In this document: positions 1 to 9,214 of the stretch, piece after piece
Position numbering within the stretch: position 1 is the first letter of the stretch
Layout: every line of letters begins with the position of its first letter
Source of the DNA: Tolypothrix brevis GSE-NOS-MK-07-07A
GTDB lineage: Bacteria > Cyanobacteriota > Cyanobacteriia > Cyanobacteriales > Nostocaceae
NCBI GenBank assembly: GCA_019358985.1
Contig: JAHHIJ010000025.1
Span: forward strand, 33,061-97,060
DNA length: 64,000 bases
Direction of reading: 5' to 3'
Translations under genes and position numbers: made by a program
The notes under the pieces: model-generated
Told to the model about the DNA's origin: nothing
What the model saw: the letters and a program-made list of their open reading frames with translations, nothing else
The model's database searches: none

Positions 1-142
1 GTTTAACTTTGTCAAAAATCATACGACAACGCTGAGAAAATAATTCGTCTTCAGCTTGACGCCGTGCTTTCTCTTCGGGTGATAATTGGTTTTCTGGAAA
101 TACTCGTCCTCGACGTGGGCTACGATTAGAAGATAGTGTCAT
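1..142 (-). CDS. Conserved cyanobacterial hypothetical protein, 5' part only
   Basis: The reading frame starts with ATG at 142 on the minus strand and runs off the left edge of the window, so only about 47 N-terminal residues are visible. They begin MTLSSNRSPRRGRVFPENQ and continue with a charged stretch (SPEEKARRQAEDE) and a Cys-Arg segment. No stop codon interrupts it and the residue use looks like a real protein. From memory it resembles small hypothetical proteins common in filamentous cyanobacteria, but I cannot assign a function. The rest of the gene lies outside the window. Confidence 0.55.
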   Translation of the reverse strand, partial: MTLSSNRSPRRGRVFPENQLSPEEKARRQAEDELFSQRCRMIFDKVK

Positions 143-193
143 GTTTTTGACAAAGAAGTAATTTGCTTATTTTTATAAGTTCATTTTATCAAC

Positions 194-237
194 AGACGAT
201 CGCATAAAAAAAAAGCGATACCGGGTACGGCAACGCT
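194..237. repeat. Dispersed repeat, copy 1 (partner at 989-1030)
   Basis: This 44-bp segment (AGACGATCGCAT, an A-run, AGCGATACCGGGTACGG, CAACGCT) recurs almost exactly at 989-1030. The two copies differ in the length of the A-run and at one base. It lies in the leader between the divergent genes at 142 and 274. Confidence 0.8.
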
Positions 238-273
238 ACTCAGTAAGGGAAAATCTGGGAACTTAGTGTCGCT

Positions 274-480
274 GTGTTTATGGTAATTATTATTTGCGGC
301 GGTTTATTGTCGTACCGGGCGTTATCGCAGCAAATAGAATCCCGTCTTTATAACTTAGAGGCGGATGTTAATCAAGTTGAAGTATGCTTAAATCAAATAG
401 AATCTGTGCTAAATCAAAACCGTTCCTCATTGTCAAGATTACCACAGCCAGCGCGTAACAACAGAGGTAATGCATCGTGA
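274..480 (+). CDS. Small membrane-anchored coiled-coil protein, hypothetical
   Basis: This is a 68-residue frame opening with GTG; an in-frame ATG lies two codons later. The N-terminus (MVIIICGGLL) is hydrophobic enough for one membrane segment. The rest is a heptad-like helix rich in Glu, Asn and Leu (IESRLYNLEADVNQVE, LNQIESVLNQNR), ending in a short polar tail. It has no enzyme motif. Similar short TM-plus-coiled-coil proteins occur in cyanobacterial genomes, but I do not recognise a named family. The start is uncertain because an in-frame stop sits only about 15 codons upstream and no strong ribosome binding site is visible. It stands alone between two repeats. Confidence 0.5.
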   Translation: MFMVIIICGGLLSYRALSQQIESRLYNLEADVNQVEVCLNQIESVLNQNRSSLSRLPQPARNNRGNAS

Positions 481-591
481 CAAGATACGATGTTTGATAA
501 ACTACCAATTTTAGTAGTTTAATTGAAGCAATAAGTTAATAAATTAGAGGCGTAAATTGTTAAATTGGAGTCACGCTGATAGGAAATTAAC

Positions 592-984
592 ATGACAACA
601 AATACCAATCAAGCAACAAATTATGAAGGTGGATGTCATTGCGGTGCAGTGCGCTTTCGGGTGGTAGTTGATAATCACAAAGTTGATGATTGTAACTGTT
701 CTATTTGTAGGAAGAAGGGCTTTTTACATTTAATTGTGCCGCAAGACAAATTCACTTTACTGCAAGGGCAAGATTTGTTGAGCAACTACAGATTTAATAC
801 GGGAGTTGCTCAACATAATTTTTGCTCTATTTGTGGAATTCACTCTTTTTATATTCCCCGCAGTCACCCCGATTGTATTGATGTGAATGTGCGGTGTCTT
901 GATGGTGATGTGATGTCAAACTTTGAAATTGTCCCTTTTGATGGTGCAAATTGGGAAGATAATATTCACAAGTTGATTAATTAA
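592..984 (+). CDS. GFA-domain protein (glutathione-dependent formaldehyde-activating enzyme/CENP-V fold)
   Basis: The 130-residue protein has the zinc-binding pattern of the GFA/Mss4-like fold: GGCHCGAVRF near residue 14, DCNCSICRKKG near residue 33 and FCSICGIHSFY near residue 78. These are the paired Cys-x-Cys and Cys-x-x-Cys clusters expected for structural and catalytic zinc. Length matches the family. Founding members bind glutathione and act on S-hydroxymethylglutathione, but most bacterial homologues have no proven substrate, so only the fold is assigned. It starts at ATG 592 and stops just before a repeat that can form a terminator shared with the convergent DUF3386 gene. Confidence 0.85.
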   Translation: MTTNTNQATNYEGGCHCGAVRFRVVVDNHKVDDCNCSICRKKGFLHLIVPQDKFTLLQGQDLLSNYRFNTGVAQHNFCSICGIHSFYIPRSHPDCIDVNVRCLDGDVMSNFEIVPFDGANWEDNIHKLIN

Positions 985-988
985 CATT

Positions 989-1030
989 AGACGATCGCAT
1001 AAAAAAAGCGATGCCGGGTACGGCAACGCT
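989..1030. repeat. Dispersed repeat, copy 2 (partner at 194-237)
   Basis: This is the second copy of the AGACGATCGCAT...CAACGCT repeat, located five bases after the GFA-gene stop codon. Here its AAAAAGCGA stretch doubles as the left arm of the hairpin described at 1003-1071. Confidence 0.8.
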
Positions 1031-1071
1031 TCGCGAACGCCTGAGAACATTTCCCCAAGCCGTCGCTTTTT
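1003..1071. terminator. Candidate bidirectional terminator between convergent genes
   Basis: AAAAAGCGA (1003-1011) pairs with TCGCTTTTT (1063-1071). It lies between the stop codons of the convergent genes ending at 984 and 1091, with A/T tracts on both outer sides. The 51-nt loop is long, so efficiency is uncertain. Confidence 0.4.
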
Positions 1072-1090
1072 AATTAATTACTGACAAAAA

Positions 1091-1747
1091 TTAAGCTGCA
1101 ACAGGTTCCAACAACTTGATATTCGAGAAGATAAATTCCTGAGTTGAAAGTTGTCCTTGTGTTTGGGTGCGAATTTCGCGACGATTGAGGATACAATAGT
1201 TATCAACCTTTTCATACTCGTCTGTAAATTCGCTTCTACCACCCTTTTGTTCACTCGTTTTCGGGTCGTGGTATACAGAATCATAAGTGTGGGATAAATA
1301 GCCCTCACCAGTATCGTGACTGCTGAAAGTATTTATCGTGACATAAGTACCATGAATTAGACGGTGAACGAAGCATACTTCATTATTGCGGACTTTATAT
1401 CCATCGCCCTGACACTTACCACCGAGGAAAATCTCAACTGCACCAGTTTCGTCAGTCTTACCATAGCTGAAGGTATTCGTGCTATGAACATCTTCAAAGC
1501 TGCGACGGACACGGTGAATTGCTATTTCCCACGCTTGACCGTGAATAAGTTTTTGTGCTTGCTCATCTTCGACATCAAGCACTTCTGCCTTGAGATCGGT
1601 GTTGATGCGAATTTTACCACTAATTACCTTATCATTCTCCTTAAAGGTGATATCTGCGGTGTAACCGGGGAAATTCTTATCCCAAGTGTAGCGGTTTTCA
1701 TAAGCAGCCTGGAAAAATTCTTGGGCAGAAATTTGTGTTACTGTCAT
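1091..1747 (-). CDS. DUF3386 family protein
   Basis: A 218-residue soluble protein starting MTVTQISAQEFFQAAYENRYTWD. The opening, followed by a beta-rich middle (PGYTADITFKENDKVISGKI) and the late FIFSNIKLLEPVAA, matches the DUF3386 family found in cyanobacteria and plant plastids. The family has no established biochemical role. There is no signal peptide or membrane segment, so it is probably cytoplasmic. The gene is monocistronic and convergent with the GFA gene. Length and both ends look complete. Confidence 0.85.
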   Translation of the reverse strand: MTVTQISAQEFFQAAYENRYTWDKNFPGYTADITFKENDKVISGKIRINTDLKAEVLDVEDEQAQKLIHGQAWEIAIHRVRRSFEDVHSTNTFSYGKTDETGAVEIFLGGKCQGDGYKVRNNEVCFVHRLIHGTYVTINTFSSHDTGEGYLSHTYDSVYHDPKTSEQKGGRSEFTDEYEKVDNYCILNRREIRTQTQGQLSTQEFIFSNIKLLEPVAA

Positions 1748-1821
1748 TAGTGTCCTATCCCTACTACTTATCTTAACGTTTTACCTGATCGTGGTATTAG
1801 CATAGAAGTAATTATGGAGCC

Positions 1822-2514
1822 TTGCCTAGTCCCCAACTGGGTACACTTATGCCTAATTTTCTTCATAGCATATTTCATGCGATCGCCAACGCCCAAAACG
1901 AGCAAGAACTAAATAATGCCATCATGGAAACAGTTGGCGAACATTTTGGTGTGCAACGTTGGGGTATTCATCTGCTTGATGACCACACAGCAAAGCATGG
2001 TATTCAAGATATCCCGGATGTGTGTATAGAAAGTAACCCTATCGGACGTTATGTAGTCGAGCGTCATGCACCCACACACGAACAATTAATATTATCCCCA
2101 ACCAGCTGGAAGCAACTTTGCCCACGTCAAGACCACGAACACGTCATGACCGGTCCAATTATTTGTGATGGTCGTCTGATTGGAACCCTCAACCTTGCCC
2201 GTTTTAGCGGAAATCCTGCCTTTGACGCCAACGATTTAGCCGACCTGAGCGCGTTGTGCTTGCATTTGTCAGCAAAACTGGCAACTTTACGCACCAAATC
2301 AGCAACATTTAATTCTCAATTAGCAAGTAAGCTGACACCACGAGAGTTAGAAATAGCTGAATTAGTAGCACAGGGTTTAACTAATGGGGAAATTGGCACA
2401 AAACTTTGGATTAGCCAAAATTCAGTCAAGCAAGCTTTGAAACGGATGTTTCGCAAGCTGGAAGTTTCCGCACGGGCAGAAATGGTAGCGAAGTTGCAGG
2501 ATGTGTTGAATTGA
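1822..2514 (+). CDS. GAF-like sensor plus LuxR-type DNA-binding regulator
   Basis: The 230-residue protein has a GAF-like N-terminal half (about residues 10-150, including RWGIHLLDDHTA and GPIICDGRLIGTLNLARF). The C-terminal LuxR/GerE helix-turn-helix (about 166-225) contains LTPRELEIAELVAQGLTNGEIG and ISQNSVKQALKRMFRKL. It should bind DNA in response to a small ligand or redox signal. Two starts are possible: TTG at 1822, six bases after a GGAG, or ATG at 1849 with no clear ribosome binding site; I prefer 1822. There is no receiver domain, so it is not a classical response regulator. It stands alone and its target is unknown. Confidence 0.8.
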   Translation: MPSPQLGTLMPNFLHSIFHAIANAQNEQELNNAIMETVGEHFGVQRWGIHLLDDHTAKHGIQDIPDVCIESNPIGRYVVERHAPTHEQLILSPTSWKQLCPRQDHEHVMTGPIICDGRLIGTLNLARFSGNPAFDANDLADLSALCLHLSAKLATLRTKSATFNSQLASKLTPRELEIAELVAQGLTNGEIGTKLWISQNSVKQALKRMFRKLEVSARAEMVAKLQDVLN

Positions 2515-2614
2515 TAACCATAGCAAAACTGCTCTGTATGAGCATACAGCAGATTGCGTTGTTATTAAATACATGTAGAGACGTTCCCCCAGAACGTCTT
2601 CTAAATGTTTGAAG

Positions 2615-3037
2615 TTATTCTAAGTGTTTGACTGTAATCCCTGTAAGCTCATGTAATTGATTTGCAACAGATACCCGATGGCATTTTGCACTTTGTAATT
2701 CTGCACATAGTAAAAGAACAGTTTCTTTTTGTGCAATTTGAGAAATTTCCAATAATGCCAATGTTGCTTCTTCTTGATTAGGAGGAATCCAATTTTTATT
2801 ACCAGATGTGTTACCTAATGCAGTATGAGAAACATACTTGATATTTATCGAATTACAAAGTTTCTCAATTGCTGTTCCATACCACTTTCGACTCCAAGCG
2901 CGAGGCGAAAAACGCACATCAACAACAAAGTTGACATGAAATATTTCTAGGTATTTTAAAAATTCGTCGTAATTCTTACGATTTCCATACCCAAATGTCA
3001 AAATTAATGGCTGTATATTTTCAGCTTTATAATTCAT
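2615..3037 (-). CDS. DUF488 domain protein
   Basis: The 140-residue protein carries DUF488 hallmarks: an N-terminal LTFGYGNRKNYDEF, the core VVDVRFSPRAWSRKWY, and a C-terminal LLLCAE...CHR motif with two conserved cysteines. The biochemical activity of the family is unknown; members often sit beside nucleic-acid or conflict-system genes. It is the second gene of a tight unit. The upstream gene (3077-3838) ends 39 bases before this start, so the two are probably co-transcribed. It is complete. Confidence 0.85.
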   Translation of the reverse strand: MNYKAENIQPLILTFGYGNRKNYDEFLKYLEIFHVNFVVDVRFSPRAWSRKWYGTAIEKLCNSINIKYVSHTALGNTSGNKNWIPPNQEEATLALLEISQIAQKETVLLLCAELQSAKCHRVSVANQLHELTGITVKHLE

Positions 3038-3076
3038 TCTTGCAGTTTTAAAATAAAGTTAATTGTTTTAATTGTA

Positions 3077-3838
3077 CTATGGGTAGAATAATCCAATAAT
3101 CATAAACGAATTTCTATGATGTTTCAAATTACCAACTATAAAGTGTAAATCTTTCTCTGTAATAAAACCCTCTAACTTTTGTTTGATTTTATCTAAAGAT
3201 TCTTGTTCTTTTGCTATTAAATTACTTGCTTGAGAATTATCCCTACAGTTTCTATATAACTGCATAATTTCCCAATCACTTATAGAGGACTTATACTTAT
3301 CTCCTGCCTCATCAGTAAACTCATATCCAAATTGGTAAGGAATTTTCTCTAAATCAATCGATTCTTCAAACAAATCAAGTTGGTCTAACACCGCTTGTTG
3401 TTTAGGTTGCCATTCGCGTTCGGTCGGCTTACAGTAATATTTTTTTATACTTTGGGGTTTAATTATTCCTAGTGATTTATTTTCCTCTTTTATCTGTTTA
3501 ATTGAATCAAATTTAAGCGGTAATAGTAGGGACTTTCTTTCCTGCCAATTGTTCGAGGTATCAATTTTTCTAATAATTTCTATGGTTGAATGATTAGCTC
3601 GAAAGCTTTCCAGCCTAGAATCTTTTTCATCTTTGCTTATTTCAGCCCTAATAATAGACCATCTAGGATAGCGCTTATCGTAATCCATGTACCTAAAGGG
3701 GATAGGATATATCCGAATCCATTGCTGTGGCTTTTCATCATCGCTTAGTAAAACTCCTGCTGTACAAACTGTCTCCCTATATTTAGTGCTAATTGATGGA
3801 TAAGTTTTAGTGGCAATCAAAACTTTTCTAGTTTGCAT
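3077..3838 (-). CDS. Hypothetical companion of the DUF488 gene
   Basis: The protein has about 253 residues if it starts at MQTRKVLIATKTYPS (ATG at 3838). A longer in-frame opening to 3889 exists, but its residues look like leader sequence. The N-terminal third (RKVLIATKTYPSIS, CTAGVLLSDD, WIRIYPIPFR) is a compact beta-rich domain. The middle is Lys/Glu-rich (IKPQSIKKYYCKPTEREW). The C-terminal part (DLHFIVGNLKHHRNSFMIIGLFYP) ends in a hydrophobic strand. The opening recalls proteins encoded beside DUF488 genes and described as carrying OB-like domains, but I cannot confirm that by eye. It precedes DUF488 by 39 bases. I assign no function. Confidence 0.7.
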   Translation of the reverse strand: MQTRKVLIATKTYPSISTKYRETVCTAGVLLSDDEKPQQWIRIYPIPFRYMDYDKRYPRWSIIRAEISKDEKDSRLESFRANHSTIEIIRKIDTSNNWQERKSLLLPLKFDSIKQIKEENKSLGIIKPQSIKKYYCKPTEREWQPKQQAVLDQLDLFEESIDLEKIPYQFGYEFTDEAGDKYKSSISDWEIMQLYRNCRDNSQASNLIAKEQESLDKIKQKLEGFITEKDLHFIVGNLKHHRNSFMIIGLFYP

Positions 3839-4359
3839 GTATTTTGATTTTAAGCGAGAGTTATTTTGATTATAAAATAGCTTACCCAAGGACTTTGGGG
3901 CTATGAGCCTTAGATTAAAATCTAAGAGGGGTAATGCAACTGCTGCAAGATATCAGTTTTCCCCAACTTCAAGAAATAAAGTTGAATATTTAGGCATAAA
4001 TTAGGTTTATACGCCACAAATCGTCGTTTCAGGCATTAAGCGTTGTCCATTAACCTAGTTTTTCGTATCTATGCATAAGTCGGTAAAATTTTAATTTGAA
4101 AAAATAAAAATAGCTTACGCACGGATAATAATTTTTTGTAACATTTTTAGCTTGCCAACTACCACTAGATTTTGCTAAATTAACCAAGTTGAAGCTAAAA
4201 TGTTAGTTTTCAAATCTCAAGCCTAGTATTCAGGTGTTGCAGTCACTACTAAACAAAAGTAAAAGCGAAGTTTGAGTTATCGGGTCATGTCACTTTTATT
4301 CAGTGGAACATCCCAGCAATCAAAATCGCAGTTGTTCAGTTCCTTAAAAAATCGGATAC
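3839..4359. other. Long intergenic leader upstream of rlpA
   Basis: This 521-bp AT-rich gap holds no convincing gene. It contains a perfect 18-bp palindrome, CTTAGATTAAAATCTAAG, at 3909-3926. The palindrome could be an operator for either divergent gene, but I see no second copy in the window. Confidence 0.5.
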
Positions 4360-5280
4360 ATGAAACAAACGCAATTGTGGTCTGTTGTCGCTTTGTCAAC
4401 AACTGTTTTGGGGCTACCATCAGTTGGTCGTGCTGCAACAACCAACGGAAATTCTACCACTCCGGACGAGGCAGGTTCTAATGATGCGGTGAATGTGAAA
4501 AAGCCGCAATCGATCAGGGAAAAACTTATTTCCCGTGATATACTGACTCAAATTCATTCTCACAACTTAGCAGGTCGTCAGGCGACAACGCTGTATATCC
4601 GTAATATTCCGTTTCTCACCTTTGTTAGTCAAGCCGATATTAGCAACTCAGATGAAAGAGCGAGTGCGATCGCTGCTAAAATAAACCAATTAGTTACAGA
4701 CAAAGTTGATGCCAGCCAAATTACAGTCAGTTGGAAAGCAGCCAGCTATATCATCAAAGTAAATGGGGAAGAACTGGTAAAAATCGATGGCAAAACAACA
4801 CGTCTACCAGATACAACCAATAACCTCTCACAAGATGCATTGCAAGCCACCAATCGCTTGCGGAGACTAATCGATGTCGCTTATGCCTTAAACCAGATTA
4901 ATAGTATCCCATTTCCACCGCCAGAACCGATTAAACAGCCACAACAGGCAAAAAAGCCATCACAGCAAAATACTGGTGGGGAAGTGCAAGCCACCTCTAA
5001 AGGTATGGCTTCATACTACAGCTATGAAGGTGGTAATCGGACTGCAACTGGTGAGAGATTTAATCCCCAAGGATTGACCGCAGCTCATCGCAGCTTGCCT
5101 TTTGGTACACGAGTTCGTGTCACCAACACTGGCAATGGTCGTTCTGTAGTCGTGCGAATTAATGACCGGGGTCCATTTATTCGCGGTCGAGTAATTGACC
5201 TTTCTGTAAGTGCAGCAAGAGAATTAGGAATGATTAGCAGTGGTGTTGCCGCAGTGAAATTAGAAATTTTGAGTAATTAA
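4360..5280 (+). CDS. rlpA: RlpA-family septal-ring lytic transglycosylase-like protein
   Basis: The 306-residue exported protein has a signal peptide ([19 protein letters not shown], likely cut after GRAA). A long linker domain spans residues 30-210, and a C-terminal double-psi beta-barrel runs from about residue 215 ([20 protein letters not shown]). Barrel hallmarks [20 protein letters not shown] and [14 protein letters not shown] are all present. In the family this barrel cleaves peptidoglycan glycan strands lacking stem peptides. There is no SPOR domain. The start at ATG 4360 gives the best signal peptide. It is monocistronic, and a tandem repeat array begins right after the stop. Confidence 0.88.
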   Translation: MKQTQLWSVVALSTTVLGLPSVGRAATTNGNSTTPDEAGSNDAVNVKKPQSIREKLISRDILTQIHSHNLAGRQATTLYIRNIPFLTFVSQADISNSDERASAIAAKINQLVTDKVDASQITVSWKAASYIIKVNGEELVKIDGKTTRLPDTTNNLSQDALQATNRLRRLIDVAYALNQINSIPFPPPEPIKQPQQAKKPSQQNTGGEVQATSKGMASYYSYEGGNRTATGERFNPQGLTAAHRSLPFGTRVRVTNTGNGRSVVVRINDRGPFIRGRVIDLSVSAARELGMISSGVAAVKLEILSN

Positions 5281-5316
5281 TAATAGACATAGGTGTAGAA
5301 ATTAATTATGCATTGA

Positions 5317-5405
5317 CCGGAACCCTTGTAGAGACGTTCCGCCGGAACCCTTGTAGAGACGTTCCGCCGGAACCCTTGTAGAGACGTTCCGCCGGAACGT
5401 CTCTA
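5317..5405. repeat. Three-copy 25-bp tandem array ending in a hairpin
   Basis: A 25-bp unit starting CCGGAACCCTTGTAGAGACG begins at 5317, 5342 and 5367. The last unit is followed by the matching right arm (GGAACGTCTCTAC), so only the final copy completes the GTAGAGACGTTCC hairpin. It lies between the rlpA and hyuB 3' ends, next to an AGACATAGGTGT segment that resembles the outer end of the same element family. Confidence 0.85.
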
Positions 5406-5422
5406 CGTGTATTTAATAACGT

Positions 5423-6985
5423 TTATCCATTCTTCGCGGAAACATTACCAAATCCTCCACCACCAGGGGTTTCAATCACAAAAACATCCCCAGGTTGCAT
5501 TTCTACTGTTGCCGTGCTATCTAAATTCTCTTGAGTTCCATTCTGACGTAATATCCAGTTGCGTCCTACTAATCCGGCTTCTCCACCATTTAAGCCAAAG
5601 GGACGAACAAATCGATGTCCGGAGAGAATATTAGCTGTCATCGGTTCGAGAAACTTGATACGGCGAATCACCCCATTCCCGCCCGAATGTTTTCCTTTAC
5701 CGCCGCTATCACAACGAAGACTAAAGCTTTCTAAAAGTACAGGATAGCGGGTTTCTAAGACTTCTGGATCGGTGAGGCGGGAGTTTGTCATGTGAGTTTG
5801 GACACCATCAGTACCATCAAAATCAATCCCAGCGCCCGAACCGCCGCAAATGGTTTCATAATATTGATAGCGGTCATTTCCAAATGTAAAATTATTCATC
5901 GTTCCCGCAGATGCAGCCATCACCTCCAAAGCACCATATAAAGCATCAACAATAGTTTGCGAAGTCTCCACATTACCCGCGACTACTGCTGCTGGATAAG
6001 TTGGATTCAACATACAGCCTTCAGGGATAATAATTTCTAGAGGATTAAGACAGCCGGCATTGAGGGGAATATTATCATCAACCAAAGTCCGGAAGACATA
6101 TAAAACTGCGGCTTGAGTTACAGCTTTAGGAGCGTTGAAGTTACTATTTAGCTGCTTTGATGTGCCCGTAAAATCAATTGTAGCACTGCGATTTTCTCGA
6201 TTTATAGTCACTTTAACTTGAATTTGCGCTCCGCTATCCATATAATAGGTAAATTCGCCATTTTTTAAAACATCAATTGCTCGTCTAACTGCTTCTTCGG
6301 CATTATCTTGGACAAATTTCATGTAAGTTTGAACTGTCTCAAGTCCGTATTGATAAATTATTTTACGCAGTTCTTGCACTCCTCTCTCATTTGCGGCAAT
6401 TTGTGCTTTAAAATCAGCTATATTTTGGTCTGGGTTACGAGCAGGATAGATATGATTTGAAAGATGCTGCCGTACTAATGTTTCTTGAAAATTACCCTCT
6501 TCAACTAAGAGAAAATTATCAAATAAAATCCCTTCCTCTTCTACTGTGGTGCTGTGAGGAGGCATTGAACCGGGAGCAATTCCACCGATATCAGCTTGGT
6601 GTCCGCGAGAAGCAACGTAAAAAATAACTTGTTTTCCATCTTCGTCAAAAACGGCGGTAATTGCAGTTACATCAGGAAGATGCGTTCCCCCATTGTAGGG
6701 ATTATTTGATAGATAGACATTTCCTGGTTTTAAAGTGTCGCCTTTATCGTTAATTAAACTGCGAACACTTTCACTCATTGAGCCTAAATGTACAGGAATA
6801 TGGGGGGCATTAGCTACTAATAATCCAGAATCATCAAAAATAGCGCAGGAGAAATCTAAGCGTTCTTTGATATTTACCGATGCTGCCGTGTTTTGCAGAA
6901 CAATCCCCATTTGTTCAGCGATAAATTGATAGAGGTTTTTGAAGATTTCTAAACGAACTGGGTCAGGTTGAGATGTTGTATACAT
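5423..6985 (-). CDS. hyuB: Hydantoinase B/oxoprolinase family protein
   Basis: The 520-residue protein matches the HyuB family along its length: DPVRLEIFKNLYQFIAEQMG at the N-terminus, DIGGIAPGSMPPHSTTVEEEG in the middle, and the C-terminal EMQPGDVFVIETPGGGGFGN. With HyuA it forms an ATP-dependent amidohydrolase that opens 5-oxoproline or hydantoin rings. In organisms with split 5-oxoprolinases these are the two subunits. The start at 6985 follows the upstream hyuA stop by 72 bases, so an operon is likely. The short gap holds a small palindromic repeat. It appears complete and intact. Confidence 0.9.
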   Translation of the reverse strand: MYTTSQPDPVRLEIFKNLYQFIAEQMGIVLQNTAASVNIKERLDFSCAIFDDSGLLVANAPHIPVHLGSMSESVRSLINDKGDTLKPGNVYLSNNPYNGGTHLPDVTAITAVFDEDGKQVIFYVASRGHQADIGGIAPGSMPPHSTTVEEEGILFDNFLLVEEGNFQETLVRQHLSNHIYPARNPDQNIADFKAQIAANERGVQELRKIIYQYGLETVQTYMKFVQDNAEEAVRRAIDVLKNGEFTYYMDSGAQIQVKVTINRENRSATIDFTGTSKQLNSNFNAPKAVTQAAVLYVFRTLVDDNIPLNAGCLNPLEIIIPEGCMLNPTYPAAVVAGNVETSQTIVDALYGALEVMAASAGTMNNFTFGNDRYQYYETICGGSGAGIDFDGTDGVQTHMTNSRLTDPEVLETRYPVLLESFSLRCDSGGKGKHSGGNGVIRRIKFLEPMTANILSGHRFVRPFGLNGGEAGLVGRNWILRQNGTQENLDSTATVEMQPGDVFVIETPGGGGFGNVSAKNG

Positions 6986-6993
6986 TATTGACT

Positions 6994-7056
6994 CCTGAAA
7001 AATCGTAGTCAGCGCTTCAGCGCTTTATTTAAGCACTGAAGTGCTTACTACGAATA
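6994..7056. repeat. Palindromic repeat between hyuA and hyuB
   Basis: The gap between hyuA and hyuB contains GTAGTCAGCGCTTCAGCGCT, a short A/T spacer, then AAGCACTGAAGTGCTTACTAC, an imperfect inverted pair. It belongs to the same type as the GTAGT-ended repeat arms at 41205 and 41335. In the transcript it would form a hairpin between two operon genes. Confidence 0.65.
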
Positions 7057-7057
7057 A

Positions 7058-9181
7058 CTAAAGACGTTCTAAAATTAAATGATTGCGTTCAGTTAGTCTC
7101 GCTTTCCATAATGGTTCAACTACAATCGTGCTAATTTTTTCGACAATAATCGCAGGTCCACTAATACTATCTTCTGGCTGTAAATCTTCTCGTCGATAAA
7201 CGGGTGTATCATGCCATTTATCAGCGCTAAACATGCGTACTGTCTCAACAGATGTGGGGATTTCATCTAGAGGACGCTTACGAATAATTAAGGGTTCTTC
7301 AGGAGTATCCATCTTCTGAATTACTTCTACTGAAATCGATTCAATAATTAAGCTTTTCTCTAATTGAATAAAACCATAACGCGATTTATGCTCAACTTCA
7401 AACTCCTCCCGCATTCTCACCACATCCAAATCAAAATTTACAGCCAAAATCGAATTAGTCCCCTCATACTTCAAATTAACCTTTCTAACTAACTCCTCTT
7501 CATAACCTCCGCGTACCTCTGCGCTTTCCTCTGCGTTACTTTGCGTTTCAAACTCTTCCCTCCCTTGAACTTCCAAACTCCCCATTAACTTCTGTAATAG
7601 CGGAATTAATGCTTGGATTAAAGGCTGTTCTACCCCTTGTTCTCTAATCGCTCTCACATCAGCTAAACCCATTCCATAAGCAGAAAGAACTCCAGCATAA
7701 GGATGCAAAAATATCTTTTTCATCCCCAAAGTATCGGCAATTAAACAAGCAACTTGCGCTCCTGCACCACCAAAACAACAAAGTACATATTGAGTGACAT
7801 CATAACCTCTTTGGAGACTGATTTTTTTAACTGCATTCGCCATATTTTCCACAGCGATCGCTATAAATCCCGCTGCTACTTGTTCAGGAGTTCGAGCATT
7901 TTTTGTAACAGCTTCAATCTCTTGGGCTAATTCTGTAAATTTATCAATAACAATATCTTTATCTAAAGGCAAATTACCATCAATTCCAAACACAGAAGGA
8001 AAATATTGCGGGTGAATTTTGCCTAACATTACATTAGCATCTGTCACCGCTAAAGCTCCACCACGTCGGTAAGACGCAGGTCCAGGATTTGAACCAGCGG
8101 ATTCAGGTCCCACACGATAACTAGAATTATCAAAAAATAAAATTGAACCCCCACCAGCGGCAATTGTATTAATTGCTAATACGGGAACTCGCATTCTCGC
8201 TCCCGCAATTTCTGAATTAAATTCTCGTTCATACTCTCCTTTATAGTGGGCAACATCTGTACTTGTTCCACCCATATCAAAGGTAATTATTGAGTCGAAT
8301 CCTGCTCTTTTGCTAGTTTGAACTGCACCGACAATTCCCCCAGCCGGACCACTCAAAATGCTATCTTTGCCTTGAAATTGTTGTGCATCAGTTAAGCCTC
8401 CATCAGATTTCATAAACATCAATCTGACTTTGGGTAACTGACTTGCTACTTGGTTAACATAGCGACGCAGAATCGGGGTTAAATAAGCATCTACGACTGT
8501 TGTATCTCCTCGGCTAACCAATTTCATTAAAGGACTAACTTGATGAGATACGGATATCTGCGTAAATCCGATTTCTTGCGCGAGTTGGGCAACTTGTTGT
8601 TCGTGTTTCGGATAGCGATCGCTATGCATAAAAACAATGGCACAACTGCGAATTACTGTATTATAAATCGTTTGTAAGTCGTTTTTTACTTGTTCTATAT
8701 TTACAGGTGTCAATTCTTGACCGTGGGCATCATATCGTTCATCAACTTCAATTAGTTGTTCATAAAGCATCGTTGGTAAAATGATATGACGAGCAAAGAT
8801 GTTAGGACGGTTTTGATAGCCTATTCGTAAGGCATCTTTAAAGCCTTTAGTAATAATAAGGGCTAGGCGATCGCCTTTTCTTTCTAAGAGTGCATTGGTG
8901 GCAACTGTCGTGCCCATTTTGACTACTTCTATCGCTTCACCAGGAATAGGTTCGTTACTTGAAAGACCGATGATATCGCGAATTCCTTGAATTGCTGCAT
9001 CTTGATATCGTTCGGGATTTTCTGAAAGTAATTTATAAACGATTACCCATTGTTGATTAGGTAGGGGAATGATTAGAAAGCGTTCAGGATGTGTTGATAG
9101 TCTGTCTGCGATCGCCTGATTATTCGTAACAGCGACAATATCTGTGAATGTACCACCGCGATCGGCAAAAACTTTTAACAT
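7058..9181 (-). CDS. hyuA: Hydantoinase A/oxoprolinase family protein
   Basis: The 707-residue ATP-binding subunit begins [17 protein letters not shown], the N-terminal actin-like-fold motif of HyuA, and keeps [20 protein letters not shown] and [13 protein letters not shown]. The C-terminal region ([16 protein letters not shown]) is intact. It works with HyuB, encoded 72 bases downstream, on 5-oxoproline or a related cyclic amide. One oddity: around residues 545-558 an acidic segment ([17 protein letters not shown]) is encoded by a CTCTGCG-rich dispersed repeat at 7507-7548 and looks like an in-frame insertion. The frame stays open, so the protein is probably functional. Confidence 0.9.
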   Translation of the reverse strand: MLKVFADRGGTFTDIVAVTNNQAIADRLSTHPERFLIIPLPNQQWVIVYKLLSENPERYQDAAIQGIRDIIGLSSNEPIPGEAIEVVKMGTTVATNALLERKGDRLALIITKGFKDALRIGYQNRPNIFARHIILPTMLYEQLIEVDERYDAHGQELTPVNIEQVKNDLQTIYNTVIRSCAIVFMHSDRYPKHEQQVAQLAQEIGFTQISVSHQVSPLMKLVSRGDTTVVDAYLTPILRRYVNQVASQLPKVRLMFMKSDGGLTDAQQFQGKDSILSGPAGGIVGAVQTSKRAGFDSIITFDMGGTSTDVAHYKGEYEREFNSEIAGARMRVPVLAINTIAAGGGSILFFDNSSYRVGPESAGSNPGPASYRRGGALAVTDANVMLGKIHPQYFPSVFGIDGNLPLDKDIVIDKFTELAQEIEAVTKNARTPEQVAAGFIAIAVENMANAVKKISLQRGYDVTQYVLCCFGGAGAQVACLIADTLGMKKIFLHPYAGVLSAYGMGLADVRAIREQGVEQPLIQALIPLLQKLMGSLEVQGREEFETQSNAEESAEVRGGYEEELVRKVNLKYEGTNSILAVNFDLDVVRMREEFEVEHKSRYGFIQLEKSLIIESISVEVIQKMDTPEEPLIIRKRPLDEIPTSVETVRMFSADKWHDTPVYRREDLQPEDSISGPAIIVEKISTIVVEPLWKARLTERNHLILERL
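7507..7548. repeat. CTCTGCG-type dispersed repeat inside hyuA
   Basis: The segment reads CTCCGCGTACCTCTGCGCTT followed by TCCTCTGCGTTACTTTGCG. A related but diverged CTCTGCTTACCTCTGCGCTA stretch occurs in the intergenic region at 43093. It has no business in a conserved coding sequence, so it is most easily read as an inserted repeat that kept the frame. Confidence 0.7.
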
Positions 9182-9214
9182 TACTTTGTTTTTTAATGGT
9201 CTATAAGTACAGTT

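Noticed and set aside
1364..1750. 128-residue plus-strand ORF opposite DUF3386
   Set aside because: It mirrors a conserved gene on the other strand and has no protein-like features of its own.
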